A DNA stretch of 64,000 nt. Source: Musa acuminata AAA Group (lineage: Eukaryota; Streptophyta; Magnoliopsida; Zingiberales; Musaceae). Positions within the stretch are counted from its first letter, which is position 1. The number at the start of each line of letters is the position of its first letter. Location of the stretch: contig NC_088338.1 of NCBI RefSeq assembly GCF_036884655.1, positions 5,677,501 to 5,741,500 of the forward strand, given 5' to 3'. Of the stretch, positions 23,885 to 36,679 are shown piece after piece. The notes beneath the pieces are model-generated. The model was not told the DNA's origin. It searched no databases and saw nothing but the letters and a program-made list of their open reading frames with translations. The position numbers were made by a program, and so were the translations under genes.

Positions 23885-26459
23885 TCAGTCCCTGCAGGAA
23901 TCTCTTGTATTGAAACCTGAACTGGCAGTAGAATCAAGCTCGTTCTCATCAGTTCTTCCAGGAATCTCTTCTACAGCGGCTAAACTGCTCGCAACAGTTC
24001 TCTTATTATCACCTTCTAGTGAAGAGGTAAGTGTGTCCTTGCCAGAACTCAATCCCATTTCATGCTCCTCTGAACGCCTTGACCCATTCAATCCATGGCA
24101 GTGGGGGCAGTAATATGTTATGTATGAGAAATCCTCCTCCTTAGCTAGTCCTGCACACATTCAACCCGCAAGTTTTGTGAAAGCCATAAACAAAAGCAAC
24201 CTTTTTACTAATTGCAGAGAGCAATGAGCATCTACTCCACCTACCATTATGCATGTGGCAGTGGGCACATATCAGCGCATAGCACTGAGTTGGATCCTCC
24301 CCAACGAGCAGCGCTGCTACACGAGCAAGCCAACCCCTATCACCAAGGGCCGATCCCTCGAGGCGTTCGACAACTCTCTGATTAGGAGAACCAATTTCTT
24401 GGGTATCGGCAATATATTCATTAAGTGTTTCATCGATGAACTCAGATGTCGTGCTGCTCCCGGTGCTATGACATAGTGCTTGCGATGGTTTCCTGTTGCG
24501 CAGCCCAGCAGACTGGACCAGCTCAGCATCATAACTTTTGCCTGATGCACTTACATTGGATTCGTCTCCCACATGGAATCTCAAGCCAGAATCTGCCCCA
24601 AGCTTGGATGCCAGAACACTTGCAGCTGCCGCCTTTGCAGCAGGATCAAGATCATACCTCTGGGGCAAAAGTTCAGTCATCAATATACAAAATTATGTAT
24701 CACACTTGAAAAACCATTTACAAATGCCAGCACACAGCACAATTAAGAAATATATGAAGCATAGGTTTGATAAAGTGCACAAAGTAAGCCAAAAAGCAGA
24801 TTCAACACAGAGGCGAGCACACAATATAAGACAGTGAAAGAAAAGAAAGCATATGCAGGGGAAACAGAGATATCAAGAACAAACCTGAATGAGTTGTTGT
24901 GTGGTGTAATAATTTGTTTTCTCCTTGAGCTCATCAATTTTTGCTTGCCTCTCGGCACGAAGTCTTTCAAGGGTTTTATGGTCCTTATTATCAACTGCAG
25001 AAAAGAAAGCGTAACGATGATCAAATACATCAAGTACTGATGCTTTAATGGTTAGAAAGGAAATCTACTACATATTTGCACTCAGTTCAACAAAACGTAA
25101 TGTGCTAAAACATGCACCAGATAAGTACGGAAAAAGCAAGTCAATGGTTGGTTGAATAATTTGAGATATTTAAGCTGTTTAATACTAAAGAAGGTAATAT
25201 TGGGTGCAAAACAGCTGCAAAGCGAATATCCAACTATTTGGGTTGGCTGCATAGATCTTAACTGCCATAGAGATATATTAATAAATATTCTACTCATGAA
25301 AAACAGTCTGCTCTTTGTCCAATCAAATCACTCAAACTATTTGCATGGCATGTATATAATAATAATAGAAAGGAAAATAGATATCAGTCCAGCAATTTCA
25401 GAAAGCACGAATCAAGGTAATGTATAGAGTAGAATAACATGTATGTAAGCCATAAATATAGAGAATTGAAGGATTACACTGTAAAACTGTCTAATATTGG
25501 GCGAAGAGTTTCTGATATTTACGTATTCTTGTGAAGCTCACAAGTGCTGAGTAAATAACAGTTGACAAGCCAGGTAATACAAACATGGGCAACACTCGAA
25601 TAGCCCTCATCTTCCAATCCAAATCCTCTGATCTTGTAGTGACTACAGCATAACTCACGGCTACCACCTAGTAAAGAGTAACTACTGTCAGAGACTAAGA
25701 TCAATTAAATCAGTAGCCAAATATTTTAGTAGTTCGAAAAAATCCATGCCAAGAGTTACCAAATGCTAACAGGAATTCCACAAGTAAAACCAAGTCATCA
25801 ACAAAATAAAATGTATATACAGCCCAAAGCAACAGAAAGATGATCATGAAGATACTCAGACTATGATGAGAACTGGCTTTCTATAAAATTTTATGAGACA
25901 CCATGTGATAAAATCATTGAACTTTGCTTGTAAAGCAGCCTACTCTCAAAATAGCTGCTGGTTCTGTTGTTACTCTAGGCAGGAACATCCTGAGGATGAA
26001 GTTCGAGGTGGGAACCAAAAGTCTAGGCCTAAATAGAGTTGAGCAAAAATAAGAAACTATCTTCCTAATTCTTTAACAGAGCTTTCAAAACAAGACTTCT
26101 TTTCCCCTTCAACCACTGCACGTCGAGCTCAAACAATTTCAATGGTTGTTGCCCGAGGGAGATAGAAAGCAACAACTGACCTCGAGAATCACGGAGAGGA
26201 GTACGATACTCCTGGCCGTCTTCCGGGACGAGTGAGCCCTTCTCTTCAACCTCGCGAGGACCAACGCCTCCTCCTTGGAGAGGTGCTCCAACCTTTTCTG
26301 GAAGTCGTCGTCGTCGTCCCCAAAGATCCGTCTCCACAGCCGGGCGACGACCCCTCGGCGCCGCTTCTTCCTCAGTGCCGCCGCCGCCGCCGCCTCGCTG
26401 CATCTGTCGGACGACTTTGCAGGATCATCGACGTCAGCCGGAGCGCCGTCTTCCTCCAT
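23885..26459 (-). CDS. LNP: Lunapark-family ER three-way-junction protein, 404 aa
   Basis: Lunapark proteins sit in the ER membrane and stabilise three-way tubule junctions together with RHD3/atlastin-type GTPases. Five exons: 26459-26181, 25667-25523, 24994-24885, 24659-24245 and 24150-23885, all GT-AG with matching phases. The N-terminus is acidic, then basic (RKKRRRGVVARLWRRIFG), with a coiled-coil-like stretch DDDFQKRLEHLSKEEALVLARL cut here into parts at residues 50-72. Two hydrophobic segments follow (about 84-102 and 119-137), with the short loop TTRSEDLDWKMRAIR between them. A charged coiled coil (ERLRAERQAKIDELKEKTN) and the family signature RYDLDPAAKAAAASVLASKLG come next. The C-terminal zinc ribbon is intact: C309-x2-C312 (CAHC) and C331-x2-C334 (CPHC), after VGEDPTQCYALI. 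The ATG at 26459 is GC-rich context and gives full family length. Matches, from memory, Arabidopsis At2g24330/At4g31080. Confidence 0.93.
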
Positions 26460-27542
26460 TCCTGAAGGGAAACCAAAAGGACGGGGATCGGATCGAATCG
26501 GAGAAACATATACCGATCAGATGGAAAGGGGGCTCAAGATCGATTCATCTTTGCAGGAGAAGGGAGGAGGAACCCTTACCACCGTCTCCCGGTTTGCCCT
26601 TCGATCCGGGTTCTTAGTGGGCAAGAAATGGAGATGGGGCCGCGTAAGATACGAGGAGTTCGTGGCGGGGTATCGGCCTGGCACGGCAGGCGGGTCAAGA
26701 GAGATCGTACCGCTTGAGCGCATGGAAACATCTACAGCTCTGCGGATCTAAAAATAACTGTCACCGATCACATCATCAATCATAAAGTTTGTATGATTAA
26801 GTTCCACGTGTCTCTCAAACATAATATACGTTGTCAAAACATACAATGATGAAATGGTTTGATATTGATATAGCGATTGAGATCATGACATTTGAGGTGA
26901 ATATTTTCTCATACAACCTTCATGAGTTGCAAACAACATATAAAATGATTCTTTTAGGTGGGAATGTTTTTATTTCAAAATTACCAAACTAATATTAAAC
27001 ACTTCATGTATCTAAAGCACATAGCTATGATTTTGATTTATTTTGAGATGATAGGAAGAGCTTGAGGATCGCATACACTAACAAGTTGTAACAGTTTTTT
27101 CTTTTTTAATTGTTGTGAAAATAGGATTGCAGACATATAGATTATTTTTATACAACTTAATGTCAAAAAGAAAGGAGAAACTTTTTTTTTTCCCCTCTAG
27201 TTAGTCAATCACTTTCACCAATTCTATGTAATTAAGGAGTTTGATCTTTGTTTCACAGCCACCTCAATTAAAAGACTTCCCAACAAAATACAACCCAAAT
27301 TCAAAGTTTTGAATACTGTTTGACTCCAAGTCTATGGGAAATCATCTGCATTTTCAAGGTCATTGGTGCAAGCAAACAAGAAAACTTCAACAAGCAGCAG
27401 TTGTAAGCATCACTTGTAAGTGCCGAGCATGTACATTACAGCCATGTAATGGAAACCCACTTATCGTAACGTTAGAGGGGAACACAAGACCATAGCCAAA
27501 GGCACGGTGCCAGTCTCGGTTGACGCCTGCAGTTTTTCCAAG
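26460..27542. other. Intergenic between the Lunapark and PEX22 genes
   Basis: Positions 26460-26750 are GC-rich and must hold the Lunapark promoter and leader; open frames here are compositional. From 26750 to 27420 it is AT-rich with no feature recognised. The PEX22 stop codon is at 27543-27545, so its 3' UTR lies in the right-hand part (about 27250-27542). No other gene is seen. Confidence 0.5.
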
Positions 27543-30500
27543 CTAGGAAAAGAACTGTTCCAAACACGTAGATGTGAATACATTTGGCGCTATTTGTCCT
27601 GATTCCATTTCCGAGATATAGAGTTGGAATCTGATAAATCGCTGTTTGGAATTGGTTCATCCATATGTTAGCAACACAAGAGCAAGATCTTCAATAAACA
27701 TAGAATATAAATACTGATGCGAGGAGCTCACCAAAAGCTGCGAGATTATTTCCAGATTTGAATCAATATGCCAATCAGCCTCCAACTGCCGCACAAATGA
27801 TGTTCGCCCAACGTCAGTGCTGCAAAATAGGACCTGCGGAATAGTCCAAAGGGAAAAAATATGATTAAAGTTAGCAAGAGTGGGGAAACAAAACATGAAC
27901 CAACAAAATCCTAGGGATTTAACCAAGTTCAGACACAAACTCCAAGGGTATGCTAATGACTAAAGAGAGAGGAAGATTGACAAACAGGAAAGAGAATAAA
28001 ATTTTGTGAGGATGGAGGTACTGCAGATGTCCACAATATAGAAACAAAAAAGGACTGAAATGCGCATGATATCACAATATCACATTATCACCAAAAGAGT
28101 TGGCTTCTGCATCCTCATTATCCTCCTCATGCTGAAACAGATCAGCGCACTTCATCACAGTTAAGTGAAGAGGTGATGCACACAGTCCTAACAGAAGCCA
28201 TAGAGGTCTTCATTCTTCAATATTTCTCAACCACCACTATTATATTGTCACAGTTATGTCTTCTCTTTTCCTGGGATGAATTAACTCCAATAAGTTGAAA
28301 TTTTCTTAGGGCTATGGCTCTGAATATAGCCATAAGCATTGCTTCTCATTATTCAATCAACTTCTGTTGTCTAGCAGCCATGTTGTTGTTTAAGATCTAC
28401 TCAATATGGATGACCATCCATGCTTCTTGGAGAGACCTAATCTGATTAAAAAGGCTTGGAGTGGATCTATATAGGTCGTGCTTACAAATGGAATGGCCAT
28501 GCACCTATTCTGACAGAGCTAACCAAATTTATGTAAACCAATGCTTTACTGCATAACTGGTCCCAAAACCCCAATTATAAATACCATCAAATAACTCAAA
28601 GAACTACCCCCGATGGCCCAGTTCATTGATTTACAATGATCATAGAACCAACCAAATGCTCCCATCTAAAACACACCGAAAAACACAGAATACTCTGTGA
28701 TTTGGTCCATTCAACTCACATACCTCCAACAATTCCTAGCCATTCTTCTATGACCTCTCCTGGAAAAAACTACAGTTACGAAGAGGAAAAGATCAAGGAT
28801 CTGAGAAAGCATGAAATAAATTCCTAACTGAAACCAAGATACCTTGTCCTTGATCAAGCTGCCCGTTTGGAAAACTCCACCATTCTCAAGAGCTGAAAGA
28901 ACTCTCTCCTGCAGCAAAAGACCTTTTCACATATACAGCAGAGCTGCAGAAAGCAAGATTAAGTTGAAATTGTAGAACCTATTTACAAACCAAAGCATGA
29001 CCATCGTCCAATTTGTCTAATCCGACTGAATTAATTACAAAATTGCAGCCTTAAGAAATCACAGACCAGCACATTTGCAGATATAAAAAAGCAGAGGTAA
29101 TTTTCTACTGATTCTTGGCAGATGTGTGTATTCGTTTTTAAGATGTTGCGATATAGAATATAATCAACAATCAAATTACAGATAAGAACCATATATAAAT
29201 TGAAAAATAATCCAATAAGGAAAAGACAGACTGTGAGAAAAGATTAACACCACAAAATTTCTGTTAAATTTACATCTCCCAGTACAAACATGTGATAATA
29301 AATTCATAGGGGTCTTCAGCATTCAGTCTCCATATCAACAAACATGTGATTTCCCTATCCAGTCTCCATATCAACAAAAATATGCAGCCAGTGATGAACT
29401 TTTTTTTTTTCTTTTTACCCTCAAACACATTACGTTGACACCAGAAAAATATGAGACACAAGAGATAGAGATTCCAACTGGTTCAAAACTTGATGAACAA
29501 GCAATAATAGGTGACACGGGCCTTTTAAAAAAATCCAAGTTTTGAAGAAGTTGAAGAAAATGCAGGTCCAAAATCAGTGGCAAAGTTTTGAGAGTTGTGC
29601 TGATGAATGAATAAAATAATTAACATTGCAATCCAATCAATAGGGCATATCATTTTACAAGACACTGTAATGCATAATCCCAGCCAGTCTGTAATTATAT
29701 TCAGGAAGAGATGGGTGAAAAATAAAAACAAAAATAATTTTTACCTCACTTTCATCATCAAGAACAGTTTCCATCAAATAAAGATCACAATATTTAGAGA
29801 TTTCCTCTAACACTTCCAGCACAGAGAGCCTGAGAGTAGCATGTTTCTGCAAGAATGTAACCATATAGTTCTTTGATCAGTCTTGATCAGAAAGAAAATC
29901 ACCAAAGTCCTCAAAATCATTAACCTGAAGCTCTTCAGGAGTTTTCTCCTCCAGGATCACTCCAAGCAGCTGACAAGTCATCTGCAGTATCACATAAATA
30001 AAAGAAAATCAATTTAGAAGTATCCAAACTACTCATAAAGTTAACAGAGTTAATAAATTATTTACTGACAGTTCAGGAACCAATCGAAAATTACAAGCTA
30101 GCAAAGCTGTCTACTGCTCATCTCAATGCCAAATTATCGTTTGATAACATATTCTTGCTGACTATTTTTTACATAAAAATGTTAATAAAATGCATCATTT
30201 TGTTCCCATCTTATGATATAATAATATTATGTATTTATTTACCATCGAAATAATTGATTTTTTTTCAAAGTACTTAATTTTTACCTATTTGTTCCCAAAT
30301 GGTTAATACGTGAATATACTTGATAGAACAAATTGTAACGGCTGGTGTAAGAAAAATTCGGATGCAACAGTCCTAAATTTGATGTGGTCATGGCAACATA
30401 ATCACTAATGAAGTCACAAGTGTCCTCATGACATGAGCAACAAGGATGGTGGCATCTTTCCTCACCACCATATCACAAATTGGGAACTACCGACTGAAGC

Positions 30501-33500
30501 ACTGAGATATGATGCAAAAAAGGACAAAAACCCTAGTGAGAGAGAGAAGGGCAAGGTTAAAAGGACAGGAAGTAAAAGAAGAAGTGTGTGGAAAGGAAGA
30601 GGAAAGGAGGAGGAAAAAGAACAGTTCTCCAAAAAGGGATGAGGGAAAGGGGTAGGTGGAAAATCCACCTAATTTCTTTATTGGAAGCTAAGAACTTCTC
30701 TATCATTTTTGGGCAGAGACCTTTTGCTCATACTATGGTGCTAACTGTCTGGAGTCATTATCACCTTGCAGGAGAATGAAGTCAAAAAAAAAAAAAAGAA
30801 GAGAAGAAACAAGATCAGGAAGGTAAACTAGGAATTTATTGTTCCTGGTGATAATGTTACTCCTCTTAAAAAAAATATATTCCCTTTTATCATCTTAAAA
30901 AAAATGAAGGGTTTGATTGTGTACATTTAATTAAAGAAAGTAGGGTCCAAAAAAGAATTTGGTTTTCTTGCACAACAACTGAAACTAAACTAGACAAATT
31001 CCTTCTTTAGCAAATTCAAAAACAACAAAAGCTATAGAATGAACCAAATCAAATAGATATTGATTCAAAAGTTTACTAATTTTATTGATTTATTTGCTCA
31101 CAACTAGCTACGGCACCTAGAGTTTGAGTTCATTTACACTTCTGCATAAAATATAATATATCAGGGTGTCAAGCTGGTCTATGCATGCAGACAGGACACT
31201 GTTTTATTTATTTATTTATTTGATATACTTGAATAGAAGAGAGAACGTAAGAATGGAAAGAGATGATCCTTTTAATGGGTAGGCAATTACCAGTGTCTTG
31301 TGTCCTCTTGAGTATGTTAGTGAAGCACATGATCTCCTATCCAGAGTGTTTGCTATGAGCCTATATATCTATTTTCTCCCAGTTGTCCATTTACCAGTAA
31401 ATTTCTCTCACTTCTTTGCTTATTACTAGTAACTCAATCAACATCAAAATCTGTTGTATGGTAATGGTAGCTAATCAGAGATCTACTATTTCTCTTGACA
31501 GTAAAATACTTAATGAAAACACACCATCTCTCTTAGATCTGATCAAAAGCGTACTATAGCATCATTAAGACTCGCATCACCTTCACCCTAGAACTCATAG
31601 TTATTAAGCTGATAGTTTGCCTAGTCTAGCATCAATCAGTAAGCAAGCCTTAGGATACTTATTTTAAATTCATCTAGATGGCTGGTCCACTATACAGTCA
31701 GCAACAACAATCGCATAGACATAATCACATGAATTGGTTCCTTCACTTGGGCTAAAATATAAAGCAGATGCACCATTCATGAATTATGTTATATCTACGT
31801 GTTCAAACAATTCACAATGGGCTACATGAATCATCGTATTAAGCTTCATTAATGGGTGACATCAATAAATAATGCATCACATACCATCTTATTGTTTTTC
31901 ACAAAGTTGCTTTGATTATACATCATCCAAATATTTCCAATTTTTCATGTTCCTTCTGGAAGTGTATAGGGTATGTATGTCAAACACATTTTTTCCTAAA
32001 AAAAAGTATGACTAATGGAACATATTATCAGACTCAAAAGGTGATTAAGTCATGTTAGTCATGTCTAGTGTTTGTCACCTAACAGCTGCATAGGTGCAGC
32101 AAAGCTATTGCATAGGATTAAGTGAGGTGCATCATCCAGATGACTAGGTTATTTGACAGCTGTACTAAGGCTCCATGACGACTCAAGTTACTCTAACACA
32201 TCAGTGACATGCACGACACAAGCCTCTCAAATGAACTTTACATTAACAGTAGCTAATGCCTCATATGTCCCATGCTGACACAAATATGACCAAAACTCAG
32301 GCAATATATTGTTCCAATTCCACTTACTAATTAGACCAAATGAATGCAATCACTACTGGCTTCCAATTGATTACTTGGTTAAGTATGTAGTTTGATCCAA
32401 AGTCATCAACTTGTTTGTCACTGTATTGGAGAGTTGGCACTAATTTGCTCAATGTTACACTAAAAGTTTTCAGTAGATCTGCCTTAGAAACAAGCCTTTG
32501 GGGTTCTCAACAAAAAAAATTCGATGAAAGACAGTGCACTAATTTTGATGAAAGAACTAGGCAGAAACCAGGCTTATCTCTGTCTTATCTGAGAACTAGG
32601 CAAAAATACCAAAATTTCGATAAACGACAGTGCACTAAAAGTTGGTTTCATATGATTTGATGGAAGATACCATGCCCAACAAAATATAAAAATTGATATA
32701 TTTAAGTATAATTAAGAAAGATATAAAGTGGAACTAATTCACACTGTGTAATAATCAAGATAAGGCATAGGAAAAACTTGAATGCTGGAAAGAATGGGGT
32801 TGATCTGGCCAGCAATCTTATACAGCACCAAGCATTGGCAGCTATCCTCCACGAGAATAATTTTGATTAGTAAAGAAGTAAATAATGTCAAATTACAATA
32901 AAAAGGAACAGTACCACCCAAAATCCGGGCATTCAAGGTTGTAGATGAAAACGGTAAAATAGAAGAATCAATAATTACTCTACCATACAAAGGATGGAAA
33001 GATTTCACTCTTCTGTCGCTATTGCATACCTTTCTGCAGCCACCAAGTTTCTTCCTCACAATTTGTCCAAGAGTTAGCTTTAACCATTCAAATAAAATGA
33101 AAATTTTAACTTCCGCGAGCATAATCCAATCTTAAGAACCCTAGAACCGAAACCCAAAAATCTACCTCAACAGGAGACGCAACTGCCTCGATGGCATCGG
33201 AGACCTTCAATGGCCTCAAGGGCACGAAACCTTCCGAGGGCGAAGGATCATCTCCAGCTGCCTCTCGACTCGTCGAAGGAGAAGCCCTAGGCTTGCGCCG
33301 ATCGCTCGTCCGTCGGCCCCGCGACGGCCTCAGGAACTTCCATGCGAAGACGACGGCGATTGCGAAGCCGGCGACGGCTCCGAGGGAGCCCGCGCTCTGG
33401 ATACCGAGGAGCAAACCCATGGGCGACATCAATCGGTGATCGCAGGGTAGGCAGCTTTTAGGGTTCGTGTTAAAGCGTGTCGATTACCTTGTGGCGGAAG

Positions 33501-33592
33501 AGGAGGGCGAGCACGTCGGTGATCTTGCGATTGAGGTGGCGAGAGAGGCGCCGCACAAGGGCGCCGACGTTCTCCGCCACGCGATCCGACAT
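27543..33592 (-). CDS. PEX22: Peroxisome biogenesis protein PEX22, 269 aa
   Basis: PEX22 anchors the ubiquitin-conjugating enzyme PEX4 to the peroxisome membrane, which allows recycling of the import receptor PEX5. Eight exons: 33592-33488, 33396-33166, 33077-33030, 29981-29925, 29846-29745, 28908-28843, 27833-27732 and 27641-27543. All are GT-AG, and every junction is phase 0. The start MSDRVAENVGALVRRLSRHL matches the plant N-terminus. One hydrophobic segment (GSLGAVAGFAIAVVFAW, residues 38-54) is the membrane anchor and is followed by a basic, Ser/Pro-rich linker. The conserved PEX4-binding region covers LTLGQIVRKKLGG, QLLGVILEEKTPEELQ, LEVLEEISKYCDLYLMETVL, and FCSTDVGRTSFVRQLEADWH. The C-terminus ends FTSTCLEQFFS. 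Length is near the ~280 aa of Arabidopsis PEX22. Intron 3 is 2.95 kb and holds purine-rich and AT-rich sequence but no exon that I could find. Confidence 0.94.
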
Positions 33593-33996
33593 CGGAAGCA
33601 CGGGAGGAAGCAGCGAGCAGTGGGGGACGGAGAGGAAGGGAGGCTATTCCTCTTTTGGCTGAACAAGGAAGCGAACACCGGGTGACGTTTTGGGTAGACG
33701 GGTCGAAATGAAAGAGAGAAACCAAGCTCCACCTACTATTAACTCGTAACCTAAGTCTGCCTCTGAATCATCTCTCGACTCGCGTTGAGGTTTCGTTATC
33801 CATAAACGCCAGAATACATGATGGAACCTACCTCGCCTTAAGTCGTATACAAATTCGCTTCCCGGAGCATCCCAGTGACTTGCCTCCAGGGTTTTGTTCT
33901 CCGTAAATGCCTGAATCCGTTCGAAACCGCCACTCCAAGTTCCCGTCACTTGTTCGCGCCATGTAGGAGGATAGACCTCCGAAGACCTCGAGGGAG
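33593..33996. promoter_or_regulatory. Short divergent promoter region, PEX22 and TIPIN-like pseudogene
   Basis: Only about 400 bp separate the PEX22 ATG (minus) from the ATG of the broken TIPIN-like sequence (plus), so a bidirectional promoter is likely to have existed. Low-conservation open frames on both strands are compositional. No TATA box is evident. Confidence 0.4.
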
Positions 33997-34867
33997 ATGG
34001 AGAGAAAGGGGAAGGGAGGCGGCGGCGGCACCGACGAGGTGTTTCGAGTGCGGGACACCGGGACAATGGTCTCGCGACTGCCCTTCCTCCTCGGGTAACG
34101 CTAACCCTAGCTCTCCTCGTCTGGAGAAGCCATCGGCCGCTGCTACGACCTCCACCAAAAGGGCCATGAAATAAAGCTCCTGTCTGTGCTTTTTGGCGTG
34201 CTTTTATCTGCTTCTTCAGATCCGTGCTTGTCTGGACTTCCTTTCTATATTCCATTTTGCATCCCAATTAATAGCTATCAGCTGTTCCTTTAGGATTATT
34301 CTTTCAAATTTTTCATTTTTATTATATAGTCTAAGCGTTGAAGTCTGAACAATGCACCTCCTCCTCCTCCTCTTTTGACAGTTACCATGACAACCATTAA
34401 TCCTCATCAATCTTTCACCATTTTCAGTTTTTTTCTTTATCCACTTATTTATCATCTTATGAAGTTATAGTGTTTAACCAGAATTATAGGGTTTTTTTTT
34501 GCTATAAATGATAATGAAGTTGCTTTTTTACAATCTGAGGGATCATATGGAGCCATGAAAACAATCTGTCCAAAAAATAGAGGTTACCCTAATGTTGCAT
34601 CAGCGAGGGACTCCTGCACAGGGTTCGCTTATAGAAGATAATGTGAAGCAATCTGATTCTTGTTGGTGATTGAAAATTGTTCAGAGATCTTTCTGAAAAA
34701 AGGGTTTGGAGAAGCTGTTGTCGGCTTTTTGTTCAATTCCTCAGTTAGTAGAGTTAGTAGTGTTGTGTTCTGCTCCAATTCATCGATCTTCGTAACTTGA
34801 TTGGTCTGTATGCACAATGGCACTCCCATTTCTTCACAAGGTTCAGCAAGCTGGTGCCACCAAATAA
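33997..34867 (+). pseudogene. TIPIN/Swi3-like zinc-knuckle gene, degenerate
   Basis: Plant TIPIN (replication-fork protection, Swi3 domain) begins with a CCHC zinc knuckle and has a conserved middle helix region. Here a start-like ATG at 33997 (MERKGKGGGGG) is in a different frame from the knuckle RCFECGTPGQWSRDCPSSSG (about 34047-34105), implying a frameshift. The knuckle has Gln where the zinc-binding His is expected. That frame meets a stop at 34172. Further on, FIDLRNLIGLYAQWHSH (about 34779-34829) matches the Swi3 region, but a deletion of about 27 bases then changes frame to FLHKVQQAGATK, followed at once by TAA (34865). The remaining C-terminal part was not found. A sequencing error at one site is possible, but five separate lesions argue for a pseudogene. 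Family matches are from memory; the function of any transcript is unknown. Confidence 0.55.
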
Positions 34868-36390
34868 GTCAGGGTTAGATTATTCTCCCAATTCTGAGGA
34901 TTTTACTGAAGTCTATGAATAGTCCCTGTAAACCATGTGTCTTGTTTATCCAAGGGTACAAAGTATTTTTCAGAGTGCTGTGTGCCATTGATGTCTTTCA
35001 TATCTTTGTTTGTGGAAGCTAGATGCAGGTACATGATCTGTGGATGGCATGTCAAAATTTCCTAGAAAAGAGAAAGGCAGAATGATTTAGTTTGGAATCA
35101 CATGCATTGTCCAGAAAATATACTGATACAATGAGAAATGGACCTTTCTTTTACTCCATACCCGTTGTTGTAATCATCATAGTTTTGTTTGGTTTTCTTG
35201 ATCTCTGTGTGCTTACCTTCATGTTTATTTACAAATATGAGGAATTCCAGTTATTATTTTGGTTCAGGTTTCTTTTTAAACAGCATATCACTATCTTTAA
35301 TTTCAATATGGTGTACTTGATTCAGTCACTCCAGAATTGGTTCAGTTGTCTCAACTAATTTCACTCGTAAGACTTCTAAGATTCATACCGAGTTGCAGAT
35401 ACCTTTTAATTCAGGATGTCTCACTTGATAATCAACTTTTGCTATTCCAAATTTGTTCAAGTGTTGTGGGTATTCTGCTAGAAATTATATTATTGCTTGT
35501 CTATATTTTTTCTCCTTTCCACATAATTAAGCTTGCAGAATGTTTGTATCTCATGATGCAGCTCCATGAGAAACAAGATTTGTTGGTCCTCTTACTACCT
35601 ACCTAGATGCTAACCCGTGCTTTGAAACTACATTTGCAACTGCAGGGACCATGCCGATACTTGCAGCAGGAATCACATCATACCACAAAAATCCTGGCTG
35701 TCTGAAATAAACCATCTGCCTGGATGAACAGAGGAGTCAGCTCAGAAGAGGGAAGAGCACAAACAGAAGTTAACCGCTTGAAAGCATTAGAAAGGGATCA
35801 TTCCAGTTTATCTGAAGCTTTCTTCTCTTCAGATCCACCCTGATCATTGCAGCCCGGCATGCATGTACTTTACATTGTTATATGGTCCAGACTTCAGGAT
35901 GTTTCTGTCAGTTAACGTTCATGGAAAGTAGATGCTCATTCATTGTTGTTCCATCTCTCATCTATATGTACAAACCTCTTTTTCTTTCCAGCATGCAACA
36001 TCCTTTGAGGATTAATTTTGCTTATACCTCATATTAGCTGTGATACGAAGAGCAGCTTCTGATGAACAACTTGATGATGTTTAGCTGTTATGTATATTTT
36101 CTTTCTTGTCACTGGGGATTCAATTACAACTGGAATTTTGTATTGTTTATGATGCCGTGTAGTGTTTTCCTATGAAGAACAATTTTTCTGTTTAGATTAA
36201 ATATTTTGGTAATCCAATATAATTTCCTATTCATGAAGACACCATGATAATAACATTTATAAGTTGTAGCTTCACTTGCACCAAGATATTTATATTTGTC
36301 TTACTCGTATTCACGCCCTTGCATATATTAAAATATTATATTTATCTATTTAAAAATTAACCTTATTTATCTTGCCAAATTATAGTATCA

Positions 36391-36393
<3 letters not shown>
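34868..36393. other. Intergenic, no gene recognised
   Basis: AT-rich sequence with short open frames (for example 35092-35358 and 35337-35606, + strand) that encode hydrophobic, low-complexity peptides without known motifs. It may be the decayed downstream part of the TIPIN-like gene plus its old 3' UTR. Confidence 0.45.

Positions 36394-36475
<82 letters not shown>
36394..36475. repeat. (AT)n microsatellite, about 41 units
   Basis: An uninterrupted alternating AT run of about 82 bp directly upstream of the LTR-like block. Such runs are self-complementary and length-unstable. Confidence 0.97.
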
Positions 36476-36478
<3 letters not shown>

Positions 36479-36679
36479 CATTGCTAACGATGAGGACAGT
36501 TGATCTCTTTCATCCTCTTTCACAGATCTATAAGTTTTCAAGGATATACGATCTCCCTATGTAACATATCTTTTACACGCGTGTAGTTTTTTATTTTGCG
36601 CCACTACGAGATCGAAAGTAGATGAGCCCAAGGTGTGCGAATCAAAAAAAGAAAAGGGGGGGGGCGCGCTACAGCAAAG

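Noticed and set aside
34629..34829. A 66-aa minus-strand open frame that looked protein-like
   Set aside because: The plus strand here carries the Swi3-like match (LRNLIGLYAQWHSH), which explains the sequence better; the minus frame has no known relative.
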